A DNA stretch of 64,000 nt from Sulfitobacter sp. JL08 (GCF_003352045.1 NZ_CP025815.1:124001-188000); one strand, 5' to 3'; shown: positions 16,169 through 25,684, numbered from the stretch's first letter. The notes: generated from the sequence alone by a model not told the origin. Translations and numbers: made by a program.

Positions 16169-17193
16169 TCAGGCGGTTTTGGCGCGCCGGCGTGCGGCAA
16201 AGCCGGCCACAGCAACAACCGACAGCAGCATCGGAAGACTTGCCGGAACCGGTACGGGAGCCAGATTGGCCGCAATTGCGTTTGCCGCGCGTTCGGCTGC
16301 CAACGAATGCGCAACGCCATTGGGGTGCACACCATCGACAAACAACAACAGGTTCGGGTCCAAGTTAAGATCAACGCAGTTGGGCGACGGATTGCTGAAG
16401 GTCGGATCAAGCGGCGCGCCGATACTGACGGTGCAGGGGGTCGACGTGTCCGCGATGCCAAACGAAATCGGATTTGCGATGATATCCGACACCAATTCGT
16501 TCGAATCCCATTCGATGATGTTCAGCCCTTCGTCTTTCAGATCAATGATGTTCTTCGCCAGACGCGTGTTAAAGGTGTTGGTTGCGGTCGTTGCCGCCTC
16601 GGATGCCGCTGCGACATCATCTGCTGATCCACCCGCGGCTGCGATCAGAAAGTTATACGCCGGTGTGGCGCCAAGATCGGGCAGGTTCACGACCAGAAAA
16701 TCATCAAAGGCATGGCTGGAGATTGCTGCAATCGACCGGATACCGTTTGCCACTGCATCTGCGGCGGCTTCGATATCATCGGGCACGAAACTGGCGAACA
16801 AGTCATTCGCCCCGAACGAGACTGACACCAGCGGGTTGTCGCCCGGCGATTGCGCCCCGAAGCCAAGCGCGGTTTGAAAGGCCCAATCTGCCCGCCAAAG
16901 GTAGACAGTGGCGTTGCGGGTGTCGTCTGATCCCCTGCGGTTGCGCCACCGATGGCAAGGTTTGCCGTGTCGCGCCCGGCGGCGATAAACTGATCCTCGA
17001 TCCGTTCGGCCCAGACCAGATCTTTGCTGAACCGGCCACCAAGGCTGGGTGGATCAAGAGCAAGAAACTTGCCGTCATCACTCAGGCTGTCGCCAAAGGT
17101 ATAAAAGCTTGTGTATGCGTCGGTGATTGGGCTTGCCCAGACGGACGTGGGTAAAGACAGCGCCAAAATGGCGGTAATTGATTTAATATACAT
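16169..17193 (-). pseudogene. Secreted SGNH/GDSL hydrolase with VPLPA-CTERM tail, frameshifted
   Basis: A secreted SGNH-family lipase/esterase split over two frames. The first part has a signal peptide (KSITAILALSLPTSVWA) and block I YTFGDSLSDDG with the nucleophile Ser. The second part has block III FGAND, block V DGVHPNG with the catalytic Asp and His, and ends VPVPASLPMLLSVVAVAG then ARRRAKTA, a VPLPA-CTERM-type sorting signal. The frames join near 16880-16890: STFGGQIG in the first frame should continue as AFQTALGFGAQSPGDNP in the second, which needs a single-base shift. GGGAGG precedes the ATG at 17193. All catalytic blocks survive, so this is either a recent frameshift or a base error. 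The CTERM tail implies processing by an exosortase-like enzyme encoded elsewhere. Confidence 0.8.
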
Positions 17194-17347
17194 GAAACCT
17201 CCCAGTTGTCCGGGGACGGAAAAGCCAAACGCCCCGTAAACAAGCCATTCGGCGATATAACCTTGGGTCACTTTATGAGAAATCGCATTCAGATTGGGCC
17301 CAATGGCCGGAAATGCGGTCGCCATTTGGATGCAAACATCAAAAAAT

Positions 17348-17369
17348 CGCCCGGCGGTTGTGCCGGGCG
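17348..17369 (-). terminator. Rho-independent terminator after aqpZ
   Basis: An 8-base perfect stem (CGCCCGGC with GCCGGGCG) and six-base loop, followed on the minus strand by A and six T residues. It lies 21 bases past the aquaporin stop codon. Confidence 0.85.
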
Positions 17370-17389
17370 CAAGGATACACTGTCAGGTT

Positions 17390-18073
17390 TTATTCCCCGT
17401 CAAGCAGGCCCGACCGGAACAGAATACCCGCCGCAATCGCGCCCACGATGGGGGCGACGATAAACAGCCAAAGCTGTGATATTGCCGTTCCGCCGACAAA
17501 CAGTGCCGGCCCGATCGACCGCGCCGGATTGACCGAAACGCCAGTGATGTTGATGCCGACCAGATGGATCACGACAAGGGCCAGACCGATGGCCAGACCG
17601 GCCATGGCTGCCGGTGCGCCAACGCCTGTGGCGCCCAGAATGACAACGACAAACAGGAATGTGGCCACCGCTTCGAACAGAAATGCCGATCCCATGGAAT
17701 ATTCGCCGTTGTAACCCGCACCCCAACCATTGTGCCCAAGCCCGGAAACCGCAGTATCATATCCGCCCGCCTGGCCCGATACGATCATCAGCAGGATCAT
17801 GGCCGCTACAATCGCACCGGCCACCTGCGCGATCATGTAAGGAATGGCTTCGCCGATTGACATGCGCCCGGCAGCAACCACGCCCAGTGTCACCGCCGGA
17901 TTGATATGACATCCCGACACCGCGCCGATGCCATAGGCCATCCCGATCAATGCCAGACCAAAGGCAAAACTGATGCCGGCAAATCCGATCAGATCACCGG
18001 CGATCACGGCCGCTCCGCAGCCGAATAGAACAAGGGTAAATGTACCGATAAATTCCGCGACAGGTTTCTTCAT
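17390..18073 (-). CDS. aqpZ: Aquaporin Z
   Basis: A 227-residue water channel of the MIP family. Both pore motifs are intact, INPAVTLG near residue 61 and VNPARSIGP near 183, the latter including the selectivity-filter Arg. Six membrane helices and two half-helices can be drawn, and the length and GHNGWGAGYNG loop match AqpZ rather than the longer glycerol facilitators. It moves water across the inner membrane. GGAGGG lies upstream of the ATG at 18073; a second ATG five codons upstream falls on that site. The 5' region contains TTGCGATGAATTGCAA, which resembles half-sites seen at the sit promoter. Confidence 0.93.
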   Translation of the reverse strand: MKKPVAEFIGTFTLVLFGCGAAVIAGDLIGFAGISFAFGLALIGMAYGIGAVSGCHINPAVTLGVVAAGRMSIGEAIPYMIAQVAGAIVAAMILLMIVSGQAGGYDTAVSGLGHNGWGAGYNGEYSMGSAFLFEAVATFLFVVVILGATGVGAPAAMAGLAIGLALVVIHLVGINITGVSVNPARSIGPALFVGGTAISQLWLFIVAPIVGAIAAGILFRSGLLDGE

Positions 18074-18272
18074 ATTTCCCTCCATCATGCCGCTTTGTGC
18101 GGCTTGTAGGATTTGTTTTAGTCCCGCAAATTAAAAAGTCTTGGGGAAATCTTTGCGATGAATTGCAAAAATTAAGGCCTGTTGGCAAAAATATCATGCC
18201 ACCACTTCCTGCGTGTATGACGCGGACACGCAAAGGGTGACGCCTTCGCCACGGCGCTTGGTGACATAAAAA

Positions 18273-18300
18273 AAAGCCCCGGCGTTTCCACCGGGGCTTT
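18273..18300 (-). terminator. Rho-independent terminator after pnp
   Basis: A perfect 10-base stem (AAAGCCCCGG with CCGGGGCTTT) with an eight-base loop; on the minus strand it continues into a run of eight T residues. It is 25 bases past the pnp stop and is the strongest terminator in the window. Confidence 0.92.
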
Positions 18301-18324
18301 CTGTTTTAACAGAGAAACGGCAGC

Positions 18325-20460
18325 TTATTCGGCTGCGTTCTCTTCTTTCTTGATCTCTTCGCCAGTTTCCTGATCGACAACTTTCATCGACAGGCGCACC
18401 TTGCCGCGATCATCAAAGCCCAGCAGTTTGACTTTGACTTCCTGACCTTCCTTCAGAACGTCCGAAGGGTGGTTCAGGCGGCGGTTTTCGATCTGCGACA
18501 CGTGCACCAGACCATCGCGTTTTCCAAAGAAGTTCACGAAGGCACCGAAATCGACGATCTTCACAACCGTACCGGTGTAAATCGCGCCTTCTTCCGGTTC
18601 TGCCACGATCGAATAGATCATGTCATAGGCCTTTTTGATGGCTTCGGCATTGGGCGATGCGATCTTGATGATACCGTCGTCGTTGATATCAACCTTGGCG
18701 CCCGACATTTCGACGATTTCGCGGATCACTTTACCACCCGATCCGATAACTTCGCGGATCTTGTCTGTGGGCACCTGCATGGTTTCAATGCGCGGTGCGT
18801 GGATGCTGAAATCAGCCGCCCCTGTCAGCGCCTTGGACATTTCACCCAGAATGTGGATCCGGCCGTCTTTGGCCTGAGCCAGTGCCTTTTCCATGATCTC
18901 GGGAGTGATGCCTGCAACCTTGATGTCCATCTGCAAGGATGTGATCCCTGCTTCGGTTCCGGCCACTTTGAAATCCATGTCGCCCAGATGGTCTTCGTCA
19001 CCCAGAATATCGGTCAGGATCGCATAGGAACCGTCCTCTTCAAGGATCAGGCCCATCGCAACACCGGCCACCGGCGCCTTGAGCGGTACACCGGCATCCA
19101 TCATCGAAAGGGAGCCGCCACAAACCGACGCCATCGAAGACGATCCGTTGGATTCGGTGATCTCGGAAACAACCCGAACTGTGTAGGGGAAATCGGTCGG
19201 TGCGGGCAGAACAGCCTGCAACGCGCGCCACGCCAGTTTGCCATGGCCAATCTCGCGACGGCCGGGAGGGCCAACGCGACCCACTTCACCCACCGAATAG
19301 GGGGGGAAGTTATAGTGCAGCAGGAAGTTCGATTTGAAATTGCCGTGCAGCGCGTCGATGAACTGTTCATCGTCGCCCGTACCCAGCGTGGTTACGACCA
19401 AGCCTTGTGTTTCACCGCGGGTGAACAGGGCCGATCCGTGCGTGCGGGGCAGGAATCCGGTTTCGCAGACAATCGGACGCACGGTTGTGGTGTCACGTCC
19501 GTCAATCCGCTTGCCGGTTTTCACGACGTCGCCGCGCAGAATGCTGGCTTCCAGCTTTTTCAGTGACGAACCAAGGTTCGCATCGCCCTGCTGCTCTTCG
19601 CTCAGCGATGCCAGAATGGCTTCGCGGGCGGCGGCAACGGCGGCGGTACGCTCTTGCTTGTCCTGAATGGCGAATGCGGCGCGCATGTCTTTCTCGCCAG
19701 CTTTCTTCACGGCCTCGTAAAGGTCGGAATAATCGACAGGTTGGAAATCGAACGGCTCTTTCGCGGCTGCTTCGGCCAGTTCGACAATCAGGTCGATCAC
19801 AGGCTGAATCGCGTCATGGGCGAATTTGACAGCGCCCAGCATTTCCGCCTCGGTCAATTCGTAGGCTTCTGATTCAACCATCATCACCGCGTCTTTGGTG
19901 CCGGCAACAACCAGATCCAGACGCTGATCGGGGTTCATGCGCAGGTTGTGCATGTCATCCACGGTCGGGTTCAGAACGTATTCGCCTTCGGTGAAACCAA
20001 CACGGCAGGCCGCAATCGGGCCCATGAACGGCGCACCCGAAATGGTCAGCGCGGCGCTGGCTGCGATCATCGCAACCATATCCGGATCATTGACCAGATC
20101 GTGGCTCAGCACGGTGCACATCACCAGAACTTCGTTTTTAAAGCCCGGAACAAACAGCGGGCGAATGGGCCGGTCGATCAGACGGCTTGTCAGCGTCTCT
20201 TTTTCCGACGGGCGCGCCTCGCGCTTGAAAAAGCCGCCGGGCACTTTGCCGGCCGCATAGTATTTTTCGTTGTAATGAACGGTCAGCGGAAAGAAATCCT
20301 GACCGGGTTTTTGAGCGCGCGCGTACGTCACGTTCGCCATTACACTGGTTTCGCCCAGCGTAGCGATGACCGATCCATCGGCCTGGCGGGCCACTTTGCC
20401 CGTTTCCAGTGTCAGCGTTTCTTCGCCCCACTGCATTGATTTTGTTGTTACGTTAAACAT
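18325..20460 (-). CDS. pnp: Polynucleotide phosphorylase
   Basis: A 711-residue 3'-5' exoribonuclease that degrades RNA with phosphate and forms part of the RNA degradosome. Two RNase PH domains flank an all-helical domain. The active-site strand [14 protein letters not shown] lies in the second RNase PH unit. A KH domain ([15 protein letters not shown], about 561-575) and an S1 domain ([20 protein letters not shown], about 625-644) follow, then a short acidic tail. Full length for the family. CAGGAAACGTAG precedes the ATG. It is downstream of rpsO with a hairpin in between, the classical rpsO-pnp arrangement, in which RNase III and PNPase itself often control expression. Confidence 0.97.
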   Translation of the reverse strand: MFNVTTKSMQWGEETLTLETGKVARQADGSVIATLGETSVMANVTYARAQKPGQDFFPLTVHYNEKYYAAGKVPGGFFKREARPSEKETLTSRLIDRPIRPLFVPGFKNEVLVMCTVLSHDLVNDPDMVAMIAASAALTISGAPFMGPIAACRVGFTEGEYVLNPTVDDMHNLRMNPDQRLDLVVAGTKDAVMMVESEAYELTEAEMLGAVKFAHDAIQPVIDLIVELAEAAAKEPFDFQPVDYSDLYEAVKKAGEKDMRAAFAIQDKQERTAAVAAAREAILASLSEEQQGDANLGSSLKKLEASILRGDVVKTGKRIDGRDTTTVRPIVCETGFLPRTHGSALFTRGETQGLVVTTLGTGDDEQFIDALHGNFKSNFLLHYNFPPYSVGEVGRVGPPGRREIGHGKLAWRALQAVLPAPTDFPYTVRVVSEITESNGSSSMASVCGGSLSMMDAGVPLKAPVAGVAMGLILEEDGSYAILTDILGDEDHLGDMDFKVAGTEAGITSLQMDIKVAGITPEIMEKALAQAKDGRIHILGEMSKALTGAADFSIHAPRIETMQVPTDKIREVIGSGGKVIREIVEMSGAKVDINDDGIIKIASPNAEAIKKAYDMIYSIVAEPEEGAIYTGTVVKIVDFGAFVNFFGKRDGLVHVSQIENRRLNHPSDVLKEGQEVKVKLLGFDDRGKVRLSMKVVDQETGEEIKKEENAAE

Positions 20461-20651
20461 CTACGTTTCCTGTTTTGGCCCATTGGCCTTTTCATAGGGG
20501 GCGAATTCCCCCTGACTCCGATATCTTCTTTTTCGGGCGCTGGAGTCCGGGCGCCGGATTTCAGATTGTGCGGCTGTACAGGAGTTTTCGACCATTGGGA
20601 AGGGTGTGCATCCGCACGTTCGCAACGTTGCGAAAGACCACCTTCCAAAGA

Positions 20652-20685
20652 AAAACCGCGCCTCGCTGGTGCGACGCGCGGTTTT
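20652..20685 (-). terminator. Hairpin terminator/processing site between rpsO and pnp
   Basis: A nine-base stem (AAAACCGCG with CGCGGTTTT) around a 16-base interior that can pair further. On the minus strand it ends in TTTTT. It lies just past the rpsO stop and about 190 bases before the pnp start, matching the rpsO terminator that many bacteria read through to reach pnp. Confidence 0.75.
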
Positions 20686-20707
20686 GAAAAACGTATTGGT
20701 GTCGGCC

Positions 20708-20977
20708 TTAGCGGCGCAGGCCCAGACGCTTGATCAGATCCTGATAGCGCGCTTCGTCTTTTGCCTTGGTGTAATCCAGCAATTTGCGGCGCAGGGCGAC
20801 CATTTTCAACAGACCACGGCGGCCGTGGTTGTCTTTCTTGTGTGTCTTGAAATGCTCTGTCAGCGTGGCAATACGCGAGCTGAGGATGGCAACCTGAACT
20901 TCGGGCGAACCTGTATCGCCTTCTTTGGTTGCATATTCTTTCATGACACGTGCTTTTTCTTCGGCAGTAATCGACAT
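20708..20977 (-). CDS. rpsO: 30S ribosomal protein S15
   Basis: An 89-residue S15, the usual length. It begins [15 protein letters not shown] and contains the conserved [15 protein letters not shown] and [19 protein letters not shown] segments that contact 16S rRNA helices 20-22, ending LIKRLGLRR. It is a primary binder in assembly of the 30S platform. A strong AAAAGGAGACCCCG precedes the ATG. It heads a transcript that continues into pnp, and S15 commonly represses its own translation by binding its mRNA. Confidence 0.98.
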   Translation of the reverse strand: MSITAEEKARVMKEYATKEGDTGSPEVQVAILSSRIATLTEHFKTHKKDNHGRRGLLKMVALRRKLLDYTKAKDEARYQDLIKRLGLRR

Positions 20978-21240
20978 CGGGGTCTCCTTTTGAAAAGGTT
21001 GATATGAATGGCGCAGGCCGGGATGTCGTCCAGCTCAGGCCCGTGGAGAATACCCGCCGCAAACAGAATCTGTGGCAGATGCGGGCGTATAAGAGATAAA
21101 ACCGCTCTTTGCAAAGGGTTATTGCTGATCTGTCTGCTGCGGGTCGTCTTGCCGGTATTGTGTCAGCGCGTTCTTGCATCTGGCTGGACGTTTTTAATCT
21201 GATGGGCCATCGTTTCCGCCTAGGGCCAGAGGAGCGCCAG

Positions 21241-22086
21241 ATGGAACCGATTGTCTTTGTTGCCGTTCTGCTGGCCGCGGCGTTGCACGCGCTTTGGAAC
21301 AGTCTGGTCAAGGGCGGGGCGGACAAACATCTTTCGATGTGTGCCGTTGTACTGGGGCATATGCCCATCGCGATGTGTGCGGTGTTTTTTGTGCCGTTCC
21401 CCGATGCGGCCAGCTGGCCCTATCTGGCGGCTGGCATCGCGCTGCATCTGGGATACCAGTTTTTTCTGTTGAGTGCCTACCGGTCCGGCGATCTGACGCA
21501 GGTCTACCCGATTGCGCGTGGGGCCGCGCCACTGATTGTGACTGGCGTTTCGATCCTGTTTCTGGGTGTCACATTGCAACCGATGGAGCTGTTGGGCGTT
21601 GCGGTGATCGCGGCAGGCATCATCAGTATCAGCCTTGTGCGGCAAAGGGATGGGTTGCGAAATATCCACGCCGCGCAACTGGCTCTGGTCACAGGGTGCT
21701 TTATCGCGGCCTATTCCCTTGTTGACGGGATCGGGGCGCGGCTGGCGGGCACGTCACTGGGTTTTTACGGCTGGCTTTCGATCGGCAACGGCATCCTGTT
21801 TGCTGCCTTTACTGCCCTGTCGGCACCGCGCATTCTGCCACGCGTGTTTATAACCGCCCTGCGCACTTTCGCGGTGGGGGGCTGTGCGTCTTTCATTGCC
21901 TATGCGCTGGTGATCTGGGCGTTCACGCAGGCCCCCATCGCGCTTGTTACGGCGCTGCGTGAAACCAGTATCGTGTTCGCACTTCTGATCGGTGTCGGAT
22001 TTCTGAAGGAACGTCTTGATCTGGCCAAAGTGCTGTCGACGATGATCACGTTGTTTGGCGCGGTTCTGTTGCGGTTCGCGAAATAG
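21241..22086 (+). CDS. EamA/DMT family transporter
   Basis: A 281-residue drug/metabolite transporter with ten hydrophobic helices in two EamA repeats. The first repeat begins FVAVLLAAALHALWNSLVKG, typical of this subgroup, and the second ends TALRETSIVFALLIGVGFLKER, the conserved end-of-repeat signature. Substrates in the family range from amino acids to nucleotides and drugs and cannot be predicted. GAGGAG lies nine bases upstream of the ATG chosen here; longer in-frame starts would add 44 residues without family character. It stops three bases before the convergent RTX gene ends and lies opposite in strand to the surrounding genes. Confidence 0.86.
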   Translation: MEPIVFVAVLLAAALHALWNSLVKGGADKHLSMCAVVLGHMPIAMCAVFFVPFPDAASWPYLAAGIALHLGYQFFLLSAYRSGDLTQVYPIARGAAPLIVTGVSILFLGVTLQPMELLGVAVIAAGIISISLVRQRDGLRNIHAAQLALVTGCFIAAYSLVDGIGARLAGTSLGFYGWLSIGNGILFAAFTALSAPRILPRVFITALRTFAVGGCASFIAYALVIWAFTQAPIALVTALRETSIVFALLIGVGFLKERLDLAKVLSTMITLFGAVLLRFAK

Positions 22087-22089
22087 TCG

Positions 22090-23058
22090 CTAGCCCATCT
22101 GGAAAAGCGCCAGCAGCGCGGGGGATGCCGCGCCTTCCAGAACCTGACTCTGTGCGATCAGGATAATGGCATCCGCGTCCAGATCGGGCGCATCACTGAC
22201 TTGGGCGATTGCCTGACCGCCCAGCAGAATAAGCGCGTCCTGTGGCTGGTCTGCATCCCTTACAATGTCCAGATGCGGCGCGGCGGCAGTGGCATCATCC
22301 CAAACCACGATGATCTGATCGTCCTGCGGGTGATAATCGACAATGCTTGCGGGCTGTCCGCCGGTAATCCAGTCGCCCAGTACGATTGTATCGTCCCCGT
22401 CGCCCGCCGTTACAACATCGTCGCGCCCGGCCAGTATCGTGTCGTCCCCGCCGCCCCCGTTCAGAAAATCGCGGCCTGCCCCGCCGTTTGATTGTGCCTC
22501 ATCCTGCACGCCTGACAGAACGTCATTTCCCCAACCGCCGAATATTGTGTCCTGCCCGTCTGCGCCAATCAGGGTGTCGTCGCCCAATCCGCCGTGAAGC
22601 GCGTCATTTCCACTACCGCCGTACAGGTGGTCCTGCCCGTCGCCACCCACCAGAACATCGCTGTCCGCACCGCCAAGCAGATTGTCATTGCCGTTTTGGC
22701 CGTAGAGCTGGTCCTGATCATCGCCACCGCGCAATGTGTCCTGCCCGTTCTGCCCGTGCAGAACATCGTTTCCGGCGTCTCCGTCAAGCGTGTCGTTCCC
22801 GACATCGCCGAACAGATGATCGTCGCCCGGCCCGCCTGAAATATGGTCATCGCTGGCGTAGCCGTTGATCTGGTCGTTCCCGCCCATACCCTGCAAAATG
22901 TCGGCACTTGCCGTACCGGAAATAATGGCTCCGTCCTCGGGCAACAGCTGGTCCGGGTCTGTTTCCGGGGTATCCGGATCGTCGCCGGTTGGCACCAGCA
23001 TCACAGACCCGACGGCAACAAGGCCCAGCAACCCGGCAAGCAAAAACATGATACGCAT
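22090..23058 (-). CDS. Membrane-anchored RTX (hemolysin-type calcium-binding repeat) protein
   Basis: A 322-residue protein with three parts. The N-terminus IMFLLAGLLGLVAVGSVMLV is a single hydrophobic helix, most likely an uncleaved anchor. A Pro/Asp-rich linker (residues 24-45) follows. Then come about 17 RTX nonapeptides of the pattern GGxGxDxLx (about 57-226), which fold as a calcium-loaded beta roll. The last 95 residues contain VDYHPQDDQIIVVWDD, resembling the cap found after RTX repeats in many roseobacter proteins. Unlike secreted RTX toxins it has an N-terminal helix and no recognisable type I secretion tail or neighbouring ABC exporter. The calcium-binding fold is well supported; the biological role is unknown. 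Confidence 0.8.
   Translation of the reverse strand: MRIMFLLAGLLGLVAVGSVMLVPTGDDPDTPETDPDQLLPEDGAIISGTASADILQGMGGNDQINGYASDDHISGGPGDDHLFGDVGNDTLDGDAGNDVLHGQNGQDTLRGGDDQDQLYGQNGNDNLLGGADSDVLVGGDGQDHLYGGSGNDALHGGLGDDTLIGADGQDTIFGGWGNDVLSGVQDEAQSNGGAGRDFLNGGGGDDTILAGRDDVVTAGDGDDTIVLGDWITGGQPASIVDYHPQDDQIIVVWDDATAAAPHLDIVRDADQPQDALILLGGQAIAQVSDAPDLDADAIILIAQSQVLEGAASPALLALFQMG
22381..22890 (-). repeat. Tandem 27-base repeats encoding RTX nonapeptides
   Basis: About 17 tandem units, each nine codons, encode GGxGxDxLx-type calcium-binding repeats. The register is broken twice near the C-terminal end (GVQDEAQSN and an eight-residue AGRDDVVT unit). DNA identity between units is only moderate, so the repeat is old rather than freshly amplified. 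Confidence 0.85.
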
Positions 23059-23160
23059 CCCACAACGCCACCCACCCGCCGGAGTTAACGCACGACGCGT
23101 GTGGCGCGGTCAAATGTAATAGTATCAGATGGTTAACGCAGGTTAACCCTGCCTGCCGCC

Positions 23161-23448
23161 TTATTGCTGCGTCGTATCCATCGACTCGAGGATTTGTGAC
23201 GCCCAGTCGCCGAGAATTGGTACGAATTCCACCTGGCTTAACCACCACGCAACCACAGACACCAGCAGACTGGCGCCCAGCGCGGTGCCCAGACCAAAGG
23301 CAAGGCCGCGGGCAAGTTGAAACCACAACATGCGCCAGAACGAATTGTTGACCTTGAAAAACCGGTGGCTGTTCAGCGTCTCCAATGCCTCTGACATCCG
23401 GTTCATCGCCTCGGCGGTTGGCATGTCCTGTTGCGTTTCTTCGCTCAT
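23161..23448 (-). CDS. DUF5665 family small membrane protein
   Basis: A 95-residue protein beginning MSEETQQDMPTAEAMNRM. An N-terminal helical, acidic stretch is followed by RFFKVNNSFWRMLWFQLARG and a long hydrophobic segment (LAFGLGTALGASLLVSVVAWWL), which matches the DUF5665 pattern. A short C-terminal helix follows. The family is found widely, has one or two membrane helices and no known function. The start overlaps the DUF1643 stop (ATGA), so the two are probably translated together. A longer frame exists upstream but runs through the DUF1643 gene. Confidence 0.8.
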   Translation of the reverse strand: MSEETQQDMPTAEAMNRMSEALETLNSHRFFKVNNSFWRMLWFQLARGLAFGLGTALGASLLVSVVAWWLSQVEFVPILGDWASQILESMDTTQQ

Positions 23449-23972
23449 GTGTCGGCTCCGTTCATGATGCCCCAGCGTTCGGGATGCCGAGCATAGGCAA
23501 TGTACAGCGGATGTTTGGGGTGGCCATCCTTGCTTAACCCCAGATGGAACACCGGTGTGCCGGTGTTGTGCAACAGGGCGGCCATTTGCGCCCCGCGTCC
23601 CAGATGCGCGCCATGTGTCCCCCAGGCCGCGACGACCTGATCGGCCCAGCGGCACCCTTCAATTATGGCCGCATCGTTTTCCGGCCCCACCGGATCCTGT
23701 GCGGCCCGCATCTGGCGCGGATCGGTGTCGCGCCATGCAAAGATATTGGTGACGCGAAAGCCGCCAAATCCCAGCGCCCGCGCCCGTCGCTCGCAGCGTT
23801 CCACGGTTGGATCATTCTGCACTTCGGTGGCGGTGGACGGGTTAAGCATCACGAACATGACCCGCTTGCCGGAATGATCCCAAATGCGGGTCAGGCTATA
23901 GCGGTACCGCTCGCAATCCGAATAGACGGCCACAGAGGGCGCGTCGCCCTTGGTATGGGTGCGTGTGATCAT
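23445..23972 (-). CDS. DUF1643 family protein
   Basis: A 175-residue cytoplasmic protein matching DUF1643 closely: ERYRYSLTRIWD, VMFVMLNPSTATEVQNDPTV and FRVTNIFAWRDTDPRQM, then DPVGPENDAAI. The family is sporadic in bacteria and has no established biochemistry; its members sometimes lie near mobile or defence genes, although nothing of that type is visible here. The ATG at 23972 is the first Met of a family-like N-terminus; 14 residues further upstream in frame look random. The stop overlaps the DUF5665 start. A GC-rich hairpin lies between it and the membrane gene upstream. Confidence 0.85.
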   Translation of the reverse strand: MITRTHTKGDAPSVAVYSDCERYRYSLTRIWDHSGKRVMFVMLNPSTATEVQNDPTVERCERRARALGFGGFRVTNIFAWRDTDPRQMRAAQDPVGPENDAAIIEGCRWADQVVAAWGTHGAHLGRGAQMAALLHNTGTPVFHLGLSKDGHPKHPLYIAYARHPERWGIMNGADT

Positions 23973-24021
23973 GCGCCCTGTTGTGACATTGCTGCGCGCA
24001 GGGTTCAACGCCAATGAAGGG

Positions 24022-24048
24022 GGCCGCCCCCTTAGGCAAGGGGCGGCC
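24022..24048 (-). terminator. GC-rich hairpin after a membrane-protein gene
   Basis: A nine-base perfect stem (GGCCGCCCC with GGGGCGGCC) around a nine-base loop. It lies between the stop of the 24.1-24.6 kb membrane-protein gene and the DUF1643 start. On the minus strand it is followed by CCCTTCATT, so there is no true T run and termination is uncertain. Confidence 0.4.
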
Positions 24049-24080
24049 GGTGCCGATCCGGCGTCAGGAACTGTGCCGGA

Positions 24081-24569
24081 TCAGATTGTCGTGGCGGCGC
24101 GCAGGCGCGACAGGTTCAGAATCGCACCGCGCGTTTCCATGATCCAGGCGGCAACAAGCGCATAGACAATATGGCCCCACAGTGCGACCCATGTGATGCC
24201 ACCCCAGCCCAGAAATGGCGGGTTTCCGACCACAAGATGCGCCATGACATACAGCGCGAAAACCCAAAGCACGACACCGTAGACAACCGCCGTTACCATC
24301 CACGGCAGCGCCGGCAGGATCGCGCGTTGAACCGGGCGGGCGATGGCAAAGTAACCAACCGCGTAAAACACCAGTCCCGTCACCAGATGCAGCAAATGCG
24401 CAGCGCCGGGCGGGTTGGCTCCGAAAATGGTTTTCAGCGATGCGCCCGCCAACCCCACAGGGGCCAGTTTGGCGTATCCCAGCAAGGGGCTGATGGCTTG
24501 CCCGAAGGCATCAAAGGCCAGTGTGGCAAAGGCACCGGCAGTCAGGACTGTGGCAAGGGTTCGGTTCAT
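24081..24569 (-). CDS. Four-helix integral membrane protein, unknown function
   Basis: A 162-residue protein with a first helix at residues 5-22 and hydrophobic segments around 58-78, 90-110 and 126-146. The loops contain GANPPGAAHLLHLVTG and GWGGITWVALWGH with conserved-looking Gly and His, but no family was recognised. It lies alone between two intergenic gaps, with a hairpin downstream and about 200 bases upstream without a gene. Possibly an inner-membrane protein of the uncharacterised roseobacter core; the function is not inferable. Confidence 0.7.
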   Translation of the reverse strand: MNRTLATVLTAGAFATLAFDAFGQAISPLLGYAKLAPVGLAGASLKTIFGANPPGAAHLLHLVTGLVFYAVGYFAIARPVQRAILPALPWMVTAVVYGVVLWVFALYVMAHLVVGNPPFLGWGGITWVALWGHIVYALVAAWIMETRGAILNLSRLRAATTI

Positions 24570-24772
24570 GTCGGGTTCTCCGGTTCAGACAGGTTGGTGT
24601 GTCATCCCCAAGATGTGCGCGCCCATGTTGGATTGCGCGCATTGTCACGGTCCTATGATCCTTGTGGGGTGTTTTGAAACACGATCTGACACAAAGCCCG
24701 CGATTGTCTGACGTCTGCGTGAACCGCGTTACAGATACTGCCGGGTTTGCGGCAGCGATTGAAACAATCCCA

Positions 24773-25684
24773 TCAGGACGCGGGCAGAAACACACGGCTG
24801 GGATGCAATTCACCGGCCTTGTAGACACCCACTGCCACGGCGCGCCCGTCCAGCGATGCCCAGCATTCTTCGCCGTAGTCGACATCCGATGCGATCACCA
24901 TTCCGGGGTTGCCGTTGCGCAGGCGTACCGCGCCCTCGGGTGTGCAGCGCAGTTCCGGCAGATCGGCCAGCCCGATTTCCAGCGGTTGCAAATAGGTGTC
25001 AAGGTCCGGGGTGCGCGCCATGGCATCAAGCGTATCCAGCGTCAGCGCGCCGCCTAGGTCGAACGGGCCGGACCAGATACGGCGCAATGAAACGACATGC
25101 CCCAGACAGCCCAGCATCTTGCCCAGATCACGGGCAATGGCGCGCACATAGCCGCCCTTGCCACAGGTCATTTCCAACACCGCATGATCCGCATCGGGCC
25201 GATCCGTCAGAACCAGCTCTTCGACCCAGAGTGGGCGGGCGGCGATGTCCATGGTTTCGCCGTCGCGCGCCAGTTTATAGGCGCGCTGCCCGTCGATTTT
25301 CACAGCGGAAAACTGCGGCGGCACCTGTTCGATTTCACCGATAAAGCCGGACAGCGCCTGTTTGATCTGATCGTCTGTCGGGCGTGTATCGCTTTGCGCA
25401 ATCACCTCGCCCTCGGCGTCATCTGTATTGGTGGCCTGCCCGAACCTGATCTTGAATGTATAGGCCTTCAGCGCGTCGGTAATGTAGGGCACGGTTTTTG
25501 TGGCCTCACCCAGGGCAACGGCCAGAACGCCGGTTGCATCGGGGTCCAGCGTTCCGGCATGGCCTGCCTTCTTGGCGTCGAACGCCCAGCGTACCTTGTT
25601 CACGACAGCCGTCGAAGTCGGTCCTGCCGGTTTGTCGATCACAACCCATCCGGAAATGTCGCGGCCTTTGCGTTTACGTGCCAT
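24773..25684 (-). CDS. truB: tRNA pseudouridine(55) synthase
   Basis: A 303-residue TruB, which makes pseudouridine 55 in the T loop of nearly all tRNAs. The N-terminus [20 protein letters not shown] and the catalytic [12 protein letters not shown] (Asp47) are present, followed by [20 protein letters not shown] and the C-terminal PUA-like region ([20 protein letters not shown]). GGGACAGCAC precedes the ATG. It is on the same strand as rbfA upstream and rpsO/pnp downstream, as is common in proteobacteria, but a glycosidase-like gene separates it from rbfA and a 3.8-kb block from rpsO. Confidence 0.95.
   Translation of the reverse strand: MARKRKGRDISGWVVIDKPAGPTSTAVVNKVRWAFDAKKAGHAGTLDPDATGVLAVALGEATKTVPYITDALKAYTFKIRFGQATNTDDAEGEVIAQSDTRPTDDQIKQALSGFIGEIEQVPPQFSAVKIDGQRAYKLARDGETMDIAARPLWVEELVLTDRPDADHAVLEMTCGKGGYVRAIARDLGKMLGCLGHVVSLRRIWSGPFDLGGALTLDTLDAMARTPDLDTYLQPLEIGLADLPELRCTPEGAVRLRNGNPGMVIASDVDYGEECWASLDGRAVAVGVYKAGELHPSRVFLPAS

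Noticed and set aside
18469-19566. Long plus-strand frame (365 codons) opposite pnp
   Set aside because: Antisense frame of a highly conserved gene; His/Gln/Arg-rich translation typical of reverse-strand shadows in GC-rich DNA.
22381-22890. Possible CRISPR or other non-coding tandem array
   Set aside because: The 27-base periodicity is coding: each unit translates into an RTX nonapeptide with no unique spacers.
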